In this document: positions 44,922 through 57,390 of the stretch, in pieces
Layout: each line of letters opens with the position of its first letter
How positions within the stretch are numbered: position 1 is the first letter of the stretch
Made by a program: the position numbers and the translations under genes
Source: Halichondria panicea
Taxonomy: Eukaryota; Porifera; Demospongiae; Suberitida; Halichondriidae
Assembly: GCF_963675165.1 (NCBI RefSeq)
Contig: NC_087377.1
Coordinates: 1,203,501-1,267,500, forward strand
Direction: 5' to 3'
Length of the DNA: 64,000 bases
Notes under the pieces: generated by a model
The model's database searches: none
Told to the model about the DNA's origin: nothing
Seen by the model: only the letters and a program-made list of their open reading frames with translations

Positions 44922-45179
44922 CGCGGCAATAATTAAATTAAGCTATAGGCCAATTTAGTAGAAATGAAAAACATGGGCAAAAAATTTTTTTTTTCACAGG
45001 TGCTAACTTCAACCCTTCCTCTACCTACCTGTAAAAATTTGGGTCTCTACAAAGCTTTAAACAGGTCAAGTGTGGACGTTGAAGAAACTCACCGAACTTT
45101 CATTTTTTACAATGAAATTTACTGTCTACGTGAGGGGAAATTCCCTGGGAATTTCCCTATTATTGTTAATTATTTTTAA

Positions 45180-46277
45180 CAAATAAAAGATGACAACTTG
45201 TACAGGACTATTTCATCAGCCCAGTACTTACAATCATCAAGAGGAGCCAGGTATATTATAGCTCCACTTCTTAACAAACATAATTTAGCAACAGAAATAG
45301 ATCAGAAAGAGCAGCTATCTAGCTAGCTAGCTTGGCGTAGATCCACTCTTGTTTCTTTAGATGTACGTATCCCGTGCCACTTGTCCTCATAAACACTCCA
45401 TAACAACCTACAGATAAGTAGTAAGTTAAGATAGACACAATATCAATGTCACTTACATTCTAGCCAATAGACAAGCGTTTCTCAGGCCTCCGACACTTAC
45501 CACCACCTGGGGGAACCATCAATATAAATGTTATACGACAATTCCACGCAGTTTCCTGGGCCCTCCATGATGTGATCACCCATCCCATCAGGCCTGTTAC
45601 TACTAAGCACAATGGCAGTGATACCAGTACTAAATTAAAGGAGGAAAGCTTCTTATAAGGCTACTAATAAGTTGGATCAAGCCTTAGATCGATACGGATG
45701 AATACTAAGTGAAAGACTACCTATAATAGATCACTTAGGCTTCCTTTAAGCTGTATGAAGGACAGAGACACTTTCTGTAGGCTCCATACAAGTGAGGGAT
45801 CTTTTATAAGACTGATACATTACACAGATAATAAGTACAAGCTTATAACAACACATGAGAGCTTACCATTTGAGCGACGGGAGTCTTTGTCTCTTTATTT
45901 CTTCAAAGATCCTTCCTAGGTGCCAAGCAATCCAGCTACATAGCTATACTAGCTAGCTAGAGAGTCCTAGAACGCCTAGCCTTCATCTAACTAACTTGTC
46001 TTATCCAGAACATCTTTTACTAAGCTTTATGAGTATACGGAAGTGCCCGGAAGCCAATAATTGAACTTCAATTATCATGACGTTTGAGCGTCATTTACTC
46101 AAGAGGGCGTTGCAATACCTTTGTAGCGTTCCCTCGAACATATCTCCGGAAAGAAAGTAGCTAGGAGGTCGATCTTGGTATCATTTTGAAGCTTAAAGGA
46201 CGCCCTATCCGATTCAACAATAAAAACTGATTCGAAAATGCCCGCGTTAAGGTCTGTTTTCATTGGCCCTGTCACAT
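45180..46277. other. Stretch without recognised gene
   Basis: Nothing identifiable except, at the right end (about 46225-46277), an inverted copy of the 3' end of the collagen-like exon 2 (CCGCGTTAAGGTCTGTTTTC). Confidence 0.5.
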
Positions 46278-46670
46278 ATATCCTGAACATAAAGACGATC
46301 ATTTCTTTAAATTACTCTTGAGTGATGAAAGATATAAACATAAACTTTTACGTGTAGCGCTTTATTTGTTACATTAGCCCGATAAAAATCCAAATCAATT
46401 GAATTTTTAACAAAAGCAGTGCAACACACTGCACTTTACTAGCCATACATAATTAAGATGCATGTCTGAATCAAATAATAAGATTAGTCTCACAACGTTC
46501 TTGCTGTAATTATTATTTCTCTATGATTACAATCCTCCCCATCAACAAATTCTTTTTCGTGGCCTTATGGCTTCCAGGTATTTCATAAAGACAAAGAAGG
46601 TACACACGGTTGAGAACGTATTTAGCACACACACCGGAGAGGTTGTGAAAGAATAGCAAGAATCAAAATG
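46278..46670. repeat. Segmental duplication, unit 2
   Basis: Direct copy of 43685-44025 with insertions. It lies directly after an inverted collagen-like end, so duplication and inversion have both acted here. Confidence 0.75.
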
Positions 46671-46687
46671 TGCACGGTCCGATAATC

Positions 46688-47153
46688 TGCATTGAATACA
46701 ATAGGTACGGCGGGGACTGCAAATACGGCTCCAAATGCAGGTTCAGCCATGTGTGCAGTAAGTGTCGGGAGCTCACCTAGTAACAACATGTGTAACTAAT
46801 TAAGTATATTTCACAGTCTACAGATGTTGGCATGCATTGTTTACAAATCCACCAAGGAAGGGGTTCATCCGATGGCATGTGGGGCGGAATATTGTGCCAT
46901 CGTGGTTTCTATGGTGAGCTACACATGAGGTCTAGCTTTTCAAAAAAATATAATTAATACTAAATTTGAAGTTTAAATAGACAAGGGAGTTCTACTAACA
47001 ATCAATGTCAACGGCTACAATTGGATAATAAATTAATTGACACACATACAATTATAGAGATTATCTCACACAAATACTACACATGCAGACTCACAAAGTG
47101 ATGCGTATGTGCCAAAATGGGTGAAGGAAGATCTCATAATTATTACTTTGTGA
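46688..47153 (+). CDS. CCCH zinc-finger gene fragment (3' three exons)
   Basis: Exons ~46688-46757, 46824-46913 and 47089-47153 join in phase (1,1). The first carries CIEYNRYGGDCKYGSKCRFS followed by His, a C-x9-C-x5-C-x3-H pattern that fits CCCH zinc fingers, which bind RNA. The second reads NVGMHCLQIHQGRGSSDGMW and ILCHRGFY; the third ends DSQSDAYVPKWVKEDL before TGA. No start codon or upstream exon was found, so it is partial or decayed. Confidence 0.55.
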
Positions 47154-47159
47154 GTTACT

Positions 47160-47935
47160 TCTATATATTATAGTTCTGTGGGGTCATGCAAAGACTTTGC
47201 ACAAAAAAGATTTGTAAATGCCCCCTGACAACTCATGGACTTGAAAAGGACCAGCTAGAAGCAAGCATAAAACCTATACTAGGACGTCTTGGATGACATC
47301 TCAAAATTAACCTTTGAAGTTTTTGTATGGGAAAATTTATGAGCACTATATAAAGCAATTCCCAAATTTAATGTTGCAAACGACAGTAAAAGTTACGTGA
47401 CTTTTTTGTTTAGTTGTTTGAACAACTGTGACAGAATGGCAACTCCTACAACCAGTGCATCATACTATATACCCTCTCCTCAGGCGGCCGTAACTCGTGC
47501 TCTTCCTCCTTTCGTTTGATTGTATGACTTCTGCCAGTACATAATTATCGTGAGCAGACACCAGAAAGAACTTCAATTCAAGCGGTATATTTCCTTGTGT
47601 AGCGTGTATATTTCGAGGGTGTATGAAGATCAAGAGTAATGCATGCATCCCCTGCAGGGCCGGGCACACTCTATAATATTTGATACAGTGTGCTGAGGAG
47701 ACAGCTCAAGCATAAATTATCCCATTAATTAAGATTAGTTGATTAAGGTAAGGGCAAGTGAAAGCTATCTAATTCAATCCGTGTATACGCATTCAGCTGT
47801 TGTGCCAAGAGTAAGGGGGTGGTCTATAGAGTTCATGAACTCTGACACAGGTTTTTACCTAAATTATTCTGTTGAAAGAAAATTGTTTTGGCATGTAATA
47901 CTGTGCTGTGCTTTACCTCTCTTGTAGAATCTAAT
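47160..47935. other. Stretch with a repeated leader-like segment
   Basis: ACAGAATGGCAACTCCTACA near 47431 and the following CCTC.TC.GGCGGCCGTAACTC block recur at about 49830-49900. No coding gene is supported. Confidence 0.45.
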
Positions 47936-47939
47936 TTAG

Positions 47940-48092
47940 TCGGTGGTGGAAGGGTACAACGTGTGCTTGTTTGCCTATGAGCAGAGTGGGAGTGGCAAGA
48001 CATACCATGATCGGGGCAAAGACTCCAAGGGAGTGATCCAGAGAGTACTGTTGAAGTGTGGACTGTATGTTAAGCATCTTATAAAGATCTAG
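47940..48092 (+). pseudogene. Kinesin motor P-loop exon fragment
   Basis: The frame reads VVEGYNVCLFAYEQSGSGKT and continues with RGKDSKGVIQRVL. Kinesin motors have [20 protein letters not shown] here, so the ATP-binding loop is recognisable, but Gly of GQT is replaced (EQS) and the Thr-Met after the loop is lost. An in-frame TAG lies at 47937-47939 just before the match. A later stretch (about 48132-48230) reads FEGLEEQAVL, stop, SQLRKGDQLLSQLKARKYEL, resembling a broken coiled coil. Decayed copy. Confidence 0.7.
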
Positions 48093-48369
48093 TTATTAAT
48101 TTTAAAGTTGCTCTCATGCAATGGCTATTATTTGAAGGACTGGAAGAACAAGCCGTACTATAGAGCCAGCTGAGGAAAGGAGATCAATTATTATCTCAGC
48201 TAAAAGCAAGAAAATACGAATTGTCCACTGTATAAGGTTTCTAAAAGAGCTAAAAGAGAAATACCTCAAGGACAATGTCCACACAAACAAACTACCAAAC
48301 TCGCATATAGATTTGTTTCTCAGCCAGAGCGAATAGACCTTGGAACCCTGCAGATGTAACATTAATTAA

Positions 48370-49148
48370 TTTTTATGTACTGGTGTTTTTTCAACTTGTG
48401 CTGTGCATTCTGATTGCATGGTATAAAGGACACGCACATTACCATTCTTTTAGTTCAAGATATTCTCATGATAATCTGGTTTCAATTGATTCGTTCTTAC
48501 CGCAAGGTTTCAACTCATCGCAAGTTATTTATCAGAGCCAGAGTGAACAGAAGAATGAATGGATGATGGAGTGCGTGTATAAGTTAGTGACAGTACAAAT
48601 CGTCACTGACATTCCTTTTTTTTTTTACCGTTCATCATAATTATTCTGTGATCCAAGTTTGGATTTAAGGCCATAGCAGAAACACATAGTGGAGGTTTGA
48701 AGTCAGTAAAGATAATAATTTCCTTGCAGATCTTTGCCTAAAAAAGGTTTATATAAATAAAGGATCGCCTTTGTCCCGTTTGACAATCAAGTATCGACAA
48801 TAAAAAAAATTAACGTTTTAATTAATGTGGACAAAAATTAATGGTCAAAATCAATAAAGTAGCTATTTGTATTGAACGTAGGTCTTAATTAACTCGAGGC
48901 AGTGCTATTATTAATAGTTCGTGTATATGAATATTCTGTATGAATGGATTTGCCAACTACACATTGACTGAAAGTAACGTGACTTCGAGGCAAGTGGCGG
49001 CTCCATCCAGGCGCTCTGATTGGACGCAGCTGATCATGAGACGCCATTCTAGTCTCTAATTCACAGAAATAGCAAAACATGCGAAAATAAGATTTCACAG
49101 TTTATCTTCCTAAAGGTTGTGAGCTAAAGATTAACTATTGGTTCAATA
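48370..49148. other. Stretch without supported gene
   Basis: An open frame at 48383-48640 ends in SQSEQKNEWMMECVYKL, faintly like the last helix of a PH domain, but the evidence is too thin to call. Otherwise AT-rich. Confidence 0.4.
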
Positions 49149-49690
49149 GTTGTATGTTGACAATTATTGTTGATTTTTTTTATTGTACAGACATACGACC
49201 ACCACCGGCACCACAGCAAGATTGAACATTGATTGATTAAAGGACCGACCACTTGAGTATTGAACTAAATCACTTGCATGTACATACATTGTTTTTAATT
49301 TGTCAAATTGCAAATTATTATGCTCAAAAGCAGTACCTTATGCTAACCCTAAAAAGTAGTACCTTCAGGACTTACCCCCTAGCTAGGCGGTACTGGCCAG
49401 ACTGCTCTTTTTTTACATGTGTTGTTAGATACGGCGGTGTCGGAGGGGAGGGTGAAGCAGGCCCTTGTACAGGATCTAGTGTGACAGTCAAAACTGACAC
49501 CATAATTACAATTACAGTGAAAAACAGTTCACAAAAAAATAATCATTTCAATAGTTGTATGCTGACAATTATCGTTGATTTTTTTATTGTACAGACATAC
49601 GACCACCACCACAGCAACCCAACGACAACGATCAGCAACACAGAGAAGAACATTAATTAATTAAACCTGGACCCAACACTCCAAATCACT
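49149..49690. repeat. Two direct copies of a ~110-bp segment
   Basis: TTGTATGTTGACAATTATTG...GTACAGACATACGACCACCA (49149) and TTGTATGCTGACAATTATCG...GTACAGACATACGACCACCA (49555) are about 406 bp apart and share the following AATCACTTG...TACATTGT block. Confidence 0.8.
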
Positions 49691-49989
49691 TGTATACATT
49701 GTATTCTTGACAGTTATTTTATATGCCTCGATGCGCATGTGCAAGACCATGTATTTTACATTTTACAGTAAAATTAGGTGACTTGACTTGTTTGTGTGGT
49801 TGGTTGCCAGTTTGAACAACAGTGATAGAATGGCAACTCCTACAACCCCCAGTGTGCCCCCTCTTCTCTGGCGGCCGTAACTCGTGCTCTTCCTCCTTTT
49901 AATTGTTTGATTGTAGAGATACAATGTACCTTCTATTAAACTTAGCTAGCTTGCATGCAAATGTTTCAGGTCATTTAATTCCCTCACAG

Positions 49990-50106
49990 ACAGAGTCAAA
50001 CAAATGGTGTCAAGTCTATTTAGGAAGCCTCTCTGCTGATGTGAGCAAAGGAGACATCAGGGAGGCCCTCCATTGTTTTGGAGCAACTAGCGTGAATTAT
50101 TATTAA
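49990..50106 (+). pseudogene. RRM-domain exon fragment
   Basis: After CCTCACAG the frame reads TESNKWCQVYLGSLSADVSK and GDIREALHCFGATSVNYY, then a stop. VYLGSL followed by a helix with REAL and FG fits the RNP2 strand and first helix of an RNA-recognition motif. The remaining RRM (RNP1) is missing, so this is an isolated exon or a truncated gene. Confidence 0.55.
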
Positions 50107-50443
50107 GGATGGTGCATGGTTCGACCAATTAACTTGACAATGTGCTATACTTCTCTGTTGTACAGTGTGTGGAAATACCAGGACAGAGAGTGACGAGGGC
50201 TTAGTACCATCCCGCATGATCTCTCAGACTCACTCAAAATAATACATGCAAAGAGGCTCATCAACAATAACATGTCCCTGAAGTAACTTCCTTGAAATTG
50301 TCAACTTGGGAGCATTCAATAGTTAAGATACAATAATTATATCAATAGATACATTTATTGCAGTCTTCAGGATACACCTCACATTCGAAAATCAAGTTTC
50401 GGCCGAAAGGGCAAAAAATTGTAATTAATGGACAAAACGTAAG

Positions 50444-51200
50444 TTAACCGATTATACGCCGCAGACGCATTATGCGTCATGTCGGTATGACGCCATAGAC
50501 GCATTTTTGCGTCAACCGCAGTAATCCGGCTTCTCTCTGCTCTAAAGAAACCAGGGAGCGGCTGCTGCTATTTTAACGCTACTACTACGTCCAGTTACTG
50601 TTCAGGTAAGTATATATGCAGTCAAAACTTCCTACTGTGCAGAAAATATTTTGGCAATACACGCTTGAATATGTAGCTAGTTTACAAATTAAATATTAAT
50701 TATTGGCATGAACAAACACTATCAAAATATTATATAGAGCTACTAGCATGGCTAAGAGGCCACACTAGATCAGTGAGGAGGTGCTGCATGAAATTGTAGG
50801 CTACCCACTAGCTCTGGGACCTGCACAGATTGACATAGAAGACCCAGTAGCCAGAGTACAGCAAGGTAACAGAGATGTGCCAGTCATGGAGGGCAGTGAT
50901 GATGAGTTTTCTGATTGAGAACAGTTTGGAGAGGAGCTTGAAGGTAAATGCAACAAATAAAATGGCTTCACTCAATGTATAGAATAAAAACAAGATTATC
51001 AAATACCCGGTACAGTACAACAATAATTACAACAATAAATTATCAAAAATGTAGATCTGGATAGGACATTGACACTGCATGAGCTGAGCACTGTTGTGAA
51101 GGTCCTACCACCAACGTCAACCTTCCTGTACATGGCATTGTCTGTGCGCGTGTATGTGTGTAAGTGGATTTGTGTGTGTGTGTATGTGTGTAAGTGGATT

Positions 51201-51236
<36 letters not shown>

Positions 51237-51368
51237 TATGTGTGTGTGTGTGTGTTTGCGTACGTATGTGTGTGTGTGTGTTTGCGTACGTATGTGTGTG
51301 TGTTTGCGTGCGTGCGTATGTGTGTGTGTTTGCGTGCATGCGTGTGTGTGTTTGCGTGTGTGTGTGTT

Positions 51369-51409
<41 letters not shown>

Positions 51410-52570
51410 GTCTAACCGTGTATTCTACTCTTGACAGAGGCGACTCCAAGGTACTCCAAAAGGGACCCAGTGGCAGTGCATAGTGTGACAGCAAAGTATC
51501 AGCAGTAGCCACAGACATCAGACACTTTTTTATATCTATTGTTAGTTACGCAAAGAATTATAATCGTTACTGATGGTAAAAAAAATGTTTTTCAAGGTTC
51601 GAAGAACAAAAGGCGAGGCTATTATTTTACTATTCAAGGGCTATATAATTATAATTACATAATAGGTTATACACACGAGTTCTAAACATAATGTTGGTGT
51701 AGTCAACAAACGTAATACGTATCCTGGCTCACCTCGCTGCTACTGCCACTGTTCCTCTGTTCACTGTACATACGTGGCCCCACCTCTGATTATTGGATCC
51801 AGTCACACCTACATGTAGTGTACGTACGTACACAAAGAAGGCTAATCAATGCTGCTTAGCACTACCAATTCTAGATACAACTACTATCTACCATGTACAG
51901 TCAGTACCAGACCATAGAGCTTCTAGCAATTCTACAAACGCATGCAACAAGTACGAACAAGTACTGTAGCAACTACAACCGGTTGTATTTTTAATATTAA
52001 TTTTATGGGCATGATTTTAAATAAATTGAAGTCTATAATAGGTGATGCAGGCCCTAAAGTAGACTCTAAACATTCAGTAGTCAACATACAGCTTAGGAAG
52101 CTTGTACTCACCTTTTTACCACTGTCACTGTTTCTCTTTACACATAGCTGCCTCAGGTTATAAGCCACACCCAGTACCTTGTGCTGCACAGAAAAAGGCT
52201 AAGCAACGCTTCTCAGCACTACAAACTCTACAGCTACGTCCTATATACTTACTACAATAAGTATTAGGCTGTATGAAGCTTCTAGCGAATCTAAAAAGCC
52301 ATGTAACAAAGCAGTATTATACGTAACTACTACTTACCGCTTGACAGAAGCAGATCACAGCCAATCCTTCGAGATAGTAAGCGATTCGGGCATCATCTTG
52401 TAGATCTTTGACTGGTCTTTCTTCCTAGTCTAACTTGCACAATCAAAAGTCGAAGCGCTTTCAAGTTACGAACAGTTTTCTAAGAACTGATTAATTTGTG
52501 CATTTTTTAAAAATCAATATGGCTGCGGGGGTGTTTCCGCAACATGACGTCATGGCGTATAATCGGTTAA
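50444..52570. mobile_element. piggyBac-like DNA transposon, non-autonomous (50448-52566 plus TTAA)
   Basis: TTAA at 50444-50447 and 52567-52570 flank a 2119-bp element whose first 13 bases CCGATTATACGCC and last 13 bases GGCGTATAATCGG are perfect inverted copies. TTAA duplication is the signature of piggyBac. The left subterminal region has two palindromes, GACGCATTATGCGTC (50464) and GACGCATTTTTGCGTC (50498). Inside, 50758-50945 reads ISEEVLHEIVGYPL and SDDEFSD, resembling the acidic N-terminus of piggyBac-type transposases, but with stops. No DDD catalytic region is present; a (GT)n block fills the middle. Confidence 0.85.
51145..51413. repeat. (GT)n-rich block inside the piggyBac-like element
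   Basis: GT runs broken by GCGTACGTATG and TTTGCGTGCGTG steps, about 270 bp. Cys/Val and His/Thr frames here are artefacts. Confidence 0.95.
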
Positions 52571-53435
52571 GACTAGAGTGTGTGTCACGGCATGACCACA
52601 TTGACTTGGACAGAATACACTGAAAGATTATTATGGTTTGTATGGCGCTATATATACATCAGAGGTTCTTTGATAATTATATTCGCAACTATAGCAACAC
52701 TAAAATAAACACTGCGCATGCCTGCCTACACGTGCAAATACAGCTGCTTACAAAACTGCCTCATGAGGATCTACTGACTGCTGCTTAATTTTCGAGCCTC
52801 CCACCCCCCGAGTCTGTTACCACCATCACCTATACAACAAATTTATAGCCTCCCTCATTATAAAAGGGAGGTACGATCCATCTCTTCTAAATGCGTTACC
52901 ACCAGACACAAAAACAATACTATTTCCATCTGACAATGTGATTACCGGGAGGGGACTGAATGCATGAGGGCCTCCCAAACACTTACGTGCCTATCGTTAA
53001 CCGCGGGGGCCCCTCTCTCAGGACTCCCCCAAAACATAACCACAGTCACGGCCTCTACGGCGACAGAGTCCATGGGACACCAGCTTAGACCCGGTATATA
53101 TACCGCCAAAATGTTAATAATATCTGCTGCTTAAGTATTGCAACACTCTTGCGACCGTATAGTTAATGGACAAAATGTAAGCTTTAAAGCACCAGAAAAC
53201 ACATGGATAGGAGAATATAAAACCAGTTATGGTAGGTAGGATTTGAAGGATACCCTTGCTGGCATACATAGAAGGGATAATGATGAGACAACAGGCAGGC
53301 TTTAAATCAACCTCAGTAGATAGCAAACACATTAAAATCGAGACAGCAATCAAAATCCATGGCGTATGCAATTACCGCGCCAATTTTTGTAACTTATTTA
53401 TCAATTGAAAACAACGTTGTCATGTATACTATGCA
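52571..53435. other. Intergenic stretch, no gene seen
   Basis: Mixed composition, C-rich around 52800-53080; no exon recognised. Confidence 0.5.
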
Positions 53436-53631
53436 TATCGTATAGCGGGTAATGTGGGGTAAAATATTCGTTATTTCGTGGGGAAGTTGGCCTACACAAA
53501 AATTTCCCCAACGAAAACGTACGTGTGCTCACCGTAACGCATACTAACGAAATTTATACTCGCAAAAATCACAATTTCCCATTCAGTTAAAACGAATCCC
53601 ATGAAAATGTACCCACTATAATTATACGGTA
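53436..53631. mobile_element. MITE, family A
   Basis: Left end TATCGTATAGCGGGTAATGT, right end ACCCACTATAATTATACGGT with an AATTAT insertion in the right terminus. Interior repeats of TTCGTTATTTCGTGGGGAAG as in 13116-13302. Confidence 0.75.
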
Positions 53632-54939
53632 GTAAGACTTTTGCTCAGAAGCAGAGATACACACACCTGTTCACATTACTTAGCTCAGATGGCACCAATG
53701 CAAAACTGTGAAAACACTCTCAATGTAAGTACAACCAGAAGTCTCGAGGTGAGCTGCGCGTTTACCTCCTCGAGAGAAGGCCACACACTAGTACAAGAGC
53801 ACTTGTACCTCTGCTTCAGAGCAAATGAGCAAAATTAAAATTGCTTCTCTTCCAAACACTTCAAGCTTTTTAAACTAGTCCGCCAATTCTTAATTTCATA
53901 AGCTAAATGAAAACATTCTCCCTTAGGTATTACAATAGAGATATAATAATACAGTCCTACACTTTGCCCACTTTATGTGTTACCTCATTGAAATCAATTT
54001 AGCATATTTATAAATTAGGTATGGGCAAAGTGTAGTATCTGTTTTAATTTGTTTCACCTTATAATATCACAGAGCTCAGACAATGGAAGATACCAGACTT
54101 GAGTTTCATTCTGATTTCTGTCACAGATCTTGATCCTTTGATATCGTAGAAACGGGACTTACACGCATGCAGCAGTAATTCAGTCTGCAGGTGTGATGCA
54201 TGTGTAGTCAGTGGGAATCAAAGTGATAAGAACACATGCATGTTCAATGCTGTTAACAAGGCCATTGTGCAACAGAGAATTTCCTAACAGCAAAACCACA
54301 ATAGATAATGATTTCTTAAGCCTAAACTTGCACCAAGCAAGAGTACTCTTGTGTATAAATAAAACAGCCCCTTCACGCCACCTCTGTATAATGGCCAAAA
54401 CATGTATACATTTCCCACTGTGCACAAAACCCACAAGTGTGTGACTGAGGCAAAACAGTTGGTAAACCACAGACATAAGACACTACCTACTTCTCACAAC
54501 TCCAAGGCATGGGGTCAGCTTACTCAGATAACAAGATTGAATTGCAAGCCTCTGTACCAGCTATCCTTGAGATTGTAAGCAATTCCTATACTAGGTTTGT
54601 GAGGTACTACTAGTCACACAGACTGAATGTCTGGAGCTATAAGAGAGAAACTGTCTCCTCAGCGTCAGGGCAAAGTACTTAGATAGTTCTATATAGTTTT
54701 TTACATGTACTGGAAGATACACTCCAGACCTACTTTGAGTGTAACCAGTAATATATTCCCCATCCATGCACTCAGCAATACTATGCTCACCTGATGGGAT
54801 GTTGTGGGGGGGGGGCTGCATGGGGTAACTGGATTAGGACTCTCATGCAGGGGGGGGTCTTGTACACCCTTGCAGCTGGAAGGCCTGAGAGAAAAAAGGA
54901 TAGTCACTTATACTCAATAATTATTATAATTATTATGTT
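53632..54939. other. Intergenic stretch, no gene seen
   Basis: Short open frames only. GGGCAAAGTGTAG and its inverted partner CTACACTTTGCCC at about 53960 and 54022 form a small hairpin. Confidence 0.5.
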
Positions 54940-55610
54940 CCTCACTTGTCTAATTGTGTGTTTGCTTCCAACATGCTGCACTGTTCAGTCCATCACCATA
55001 ATTATAGTGCTCGCATGCAAGCCTGCAGCAGTCAGTGACACTCTCGCTGCACGGTTCGTGTAGAGTTGAAAGATTGAAGACATCAGCTGCAAAACCACAA
55101 TAATTGTTAGCTAAATTATTGGCTATAATATTTTCCTTCACTTGTCTATTTGAGAGCTTGCTTCCAACATAATTCATGCTGCACTGTTCAGCCCATCACT
55201 CGATCACTTAGCCTCGATTCTAGGCCGCCTTGTTGAGGCCTTGAAGGAGGCTATCAATCACTGTGCTCGATCTCGCTGCATGGCATGTTCAGAAAACCAC
55301 TCTGAAAAGCACTCGACGTGTGCATGCTAGAAGGTCACAAAGGAAGTTTTAAAACCAAGTTGTCACTTAGAGTTGAAATGTGAAGACATCTGCAGAACAA
55401 CAATTAACGTTGTTAGCATGCATGGTTGCTGAATACTCTTAATTAATTATTATGCCGAATAAAAGTCCTCACTACGGTGCCTCCATGATTATGCAGAGCC
55501 AGTCAGTGACATCAATCTCGCTCGCTGGTTTGTGTTGTCACTAAGAGTTGAGACATCTGCAAACAGCAAAACAAGCAATAATTGTAATAGCTGGTTGCAG
55601 AATACAGACT
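54940..55610. repeat. Diverged tandem repeat, three partial copies
   Basis: The order TTGCTTCCAACAT..GCTGCACTGTTCAG, CATCAC, CAGTGAC, CTCGCTG and GAGTTGAAA..GAAGACATC recurs at about 54960-55085, 55150-55400 and 55495-55560. No coding sense. A GCCTCGATTCTAGGCC word at 55211 recalls the RecQ-element end. Confidence 0.55.
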
Positions 55611-56147
55611 GCAATGCACAGAATAATATTATTGTGACAATGACCTAACAGCAAAACTCATGCTTGCGCTTACTAGTTACATATACACAACTATAGGATT
55701 ATTATATTATACACAGCAATCCACTTACCAGTTGCTTGGGTGGTTGGAAAGACACCATTTTCCTCTGGTGAGTTTCTTCATCCCCACGAGGAGGTTGCGC
55801 AATCAGATCTACGCATGTGCAGAAATAGTGAGCCCCACCCCCTTCTTGTTTTTGCACACATGGACTGTTTCCCATTTTAATATAGCTTAGGCAGCTAGCT
55901 GTTGGCCTCTTCTGTACAAGCCAACTCCTGGGAGGAGTAGGTATAATGTTTGCATTCCCAAGTTGATTTTCAATAACATTGCTGCTGAATTATACAAGAG
56001 AGGGTGCATGTGATACACAACTGTTACTAGACTAATAGTTGATGGTTTCAAATGTTCAAGACTATAGACTTCAGAGAACTGATTTCTCGTTCCCTCGTGA
56101 CATTCCAGCAGCTGGCTATCTTGTTAACTGCGACTTCTCTTTAGTTC

Positions 56148-56150
<3 letters not shown>

Positions 56151-56228
<78 letters not shown>
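56151..56228. repeat. (GA)n microsatellite
   Basis: About 39 uninterrupted AG units, the longest pure dinucleotide run in the window; its Arg/Glu open frame is an artefact. Confidence 0.98.
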
Positions 56229-56230
<2 letters not shown>

Positions 56231-56685
56231 TACCATGCAAACAATGTAGGAGGAGGGTGTAATGTGTATAGTCAATAAGTAAATTATCAATTTTCAGTTA
56301 ATAAAGGTATTGACTAAATATTGACCAGGTGCATGTTTCCTTTACCATCGGGTATCCCAACTCTTTGAAATCGGATGTTCGTAGTACAACCCTAAATTTA
56401 GCTATAAAACTCTGAAAAGTACATGCACCCATTTATAATAATTATAATTATAGCTCACGCTATGGACAATTTGGGCCTGAAATAAATCACGGATCTAAAA
56501 ACACCATTTGGACGTTCCAATCACATTTATAAGGCAGACAAGAGCAATATAATATACTGTGTTTGGTCCTGCTAGCTTGGTCTAAATACAGTTACCATAA
56601 GACTTCAATTTAAAGTGACACTGTTAAATAATTAAGACCTCTGCCAGATAGGTTGCTTTTTATTTAATACAAGGCCTCATCTTCA

Positions 56686-57390
56686 GTGCGGCCTGGGATC
56701 GAGGCTAAAAGATCCCCTTCCTCCTTCGTTTTTGACTTGTTGCAGTTCACCCATGTAGCGTGGGTTATAAACCGGGGCTCCAGAGCTGTAGTGGGTGGCC
56801 GGGAAACTGGTCACCCACTTCCTATACTGTCTTTCATTTATGTCAGTCAGCAGCCCTGCATGGTACCTTTCATTAGGTGGCAGCCCTACTGTCTTTAATT
56901 TGAAAGTCAGCAGCCCTACTACAGTGGTAGTAGTTCCTTAGTTGCTACTGGCCAGTAGTTGTTTTTTTATAGTACTTGATTATAGTACTTCAAGTACTAT
57001 AATTATTAAAATCTCGTGCACTGTAGGTGGGTCCTACTTCTTACTGTCTTTCATTAGGCAGCAGTCCTACTTGTCTTTCATTAGTAAACAGTTTTTTTTT
57101 CAACAATTCATTGCTTTGCAATTGCTAATAACTTATAAGAGAAACAATCGTGCACATGTACGTATTGTGATTCTTGCTATTATAAACATTAGCTTAGGTA
57201 CAAGAGTCAACGTCACACAACATAAAAAATTGCGCAAGTACAAGTACATATGCCATCGCACAACAAGTCCATTCAAGGCCCATTCCATATAATCGTTCAT
57301 TGTTTGCCAACTGCACTGAAAAAGTGATATGCCTTGATTATAGAGACATGACTATTATTGGCCCACTCAAAAGGCGTCTATATAATAATA
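56686..57390. other. Repeat-rich stretch
   Basis: CGGCCTGGGATCGAGGCTA at 56691 matches the RecQ-element end. From 56820 to 57085 the phrase CAGC(A/C)GCCCTACT or TCCTACTTGTCTTTCATTAG recurs several times as a degenerate tandem repeat. No gene. Confidence 0.5.

Noticed and set aside
48383-48640. PH-domain end (SEQKNEWM helix)
   Set aside because: Too short and without the preceding strands; kept only as a note.
56039-56278. Arg/Glu repeat protein
   Set aside because: Translation of the (GA)n microsatellite.
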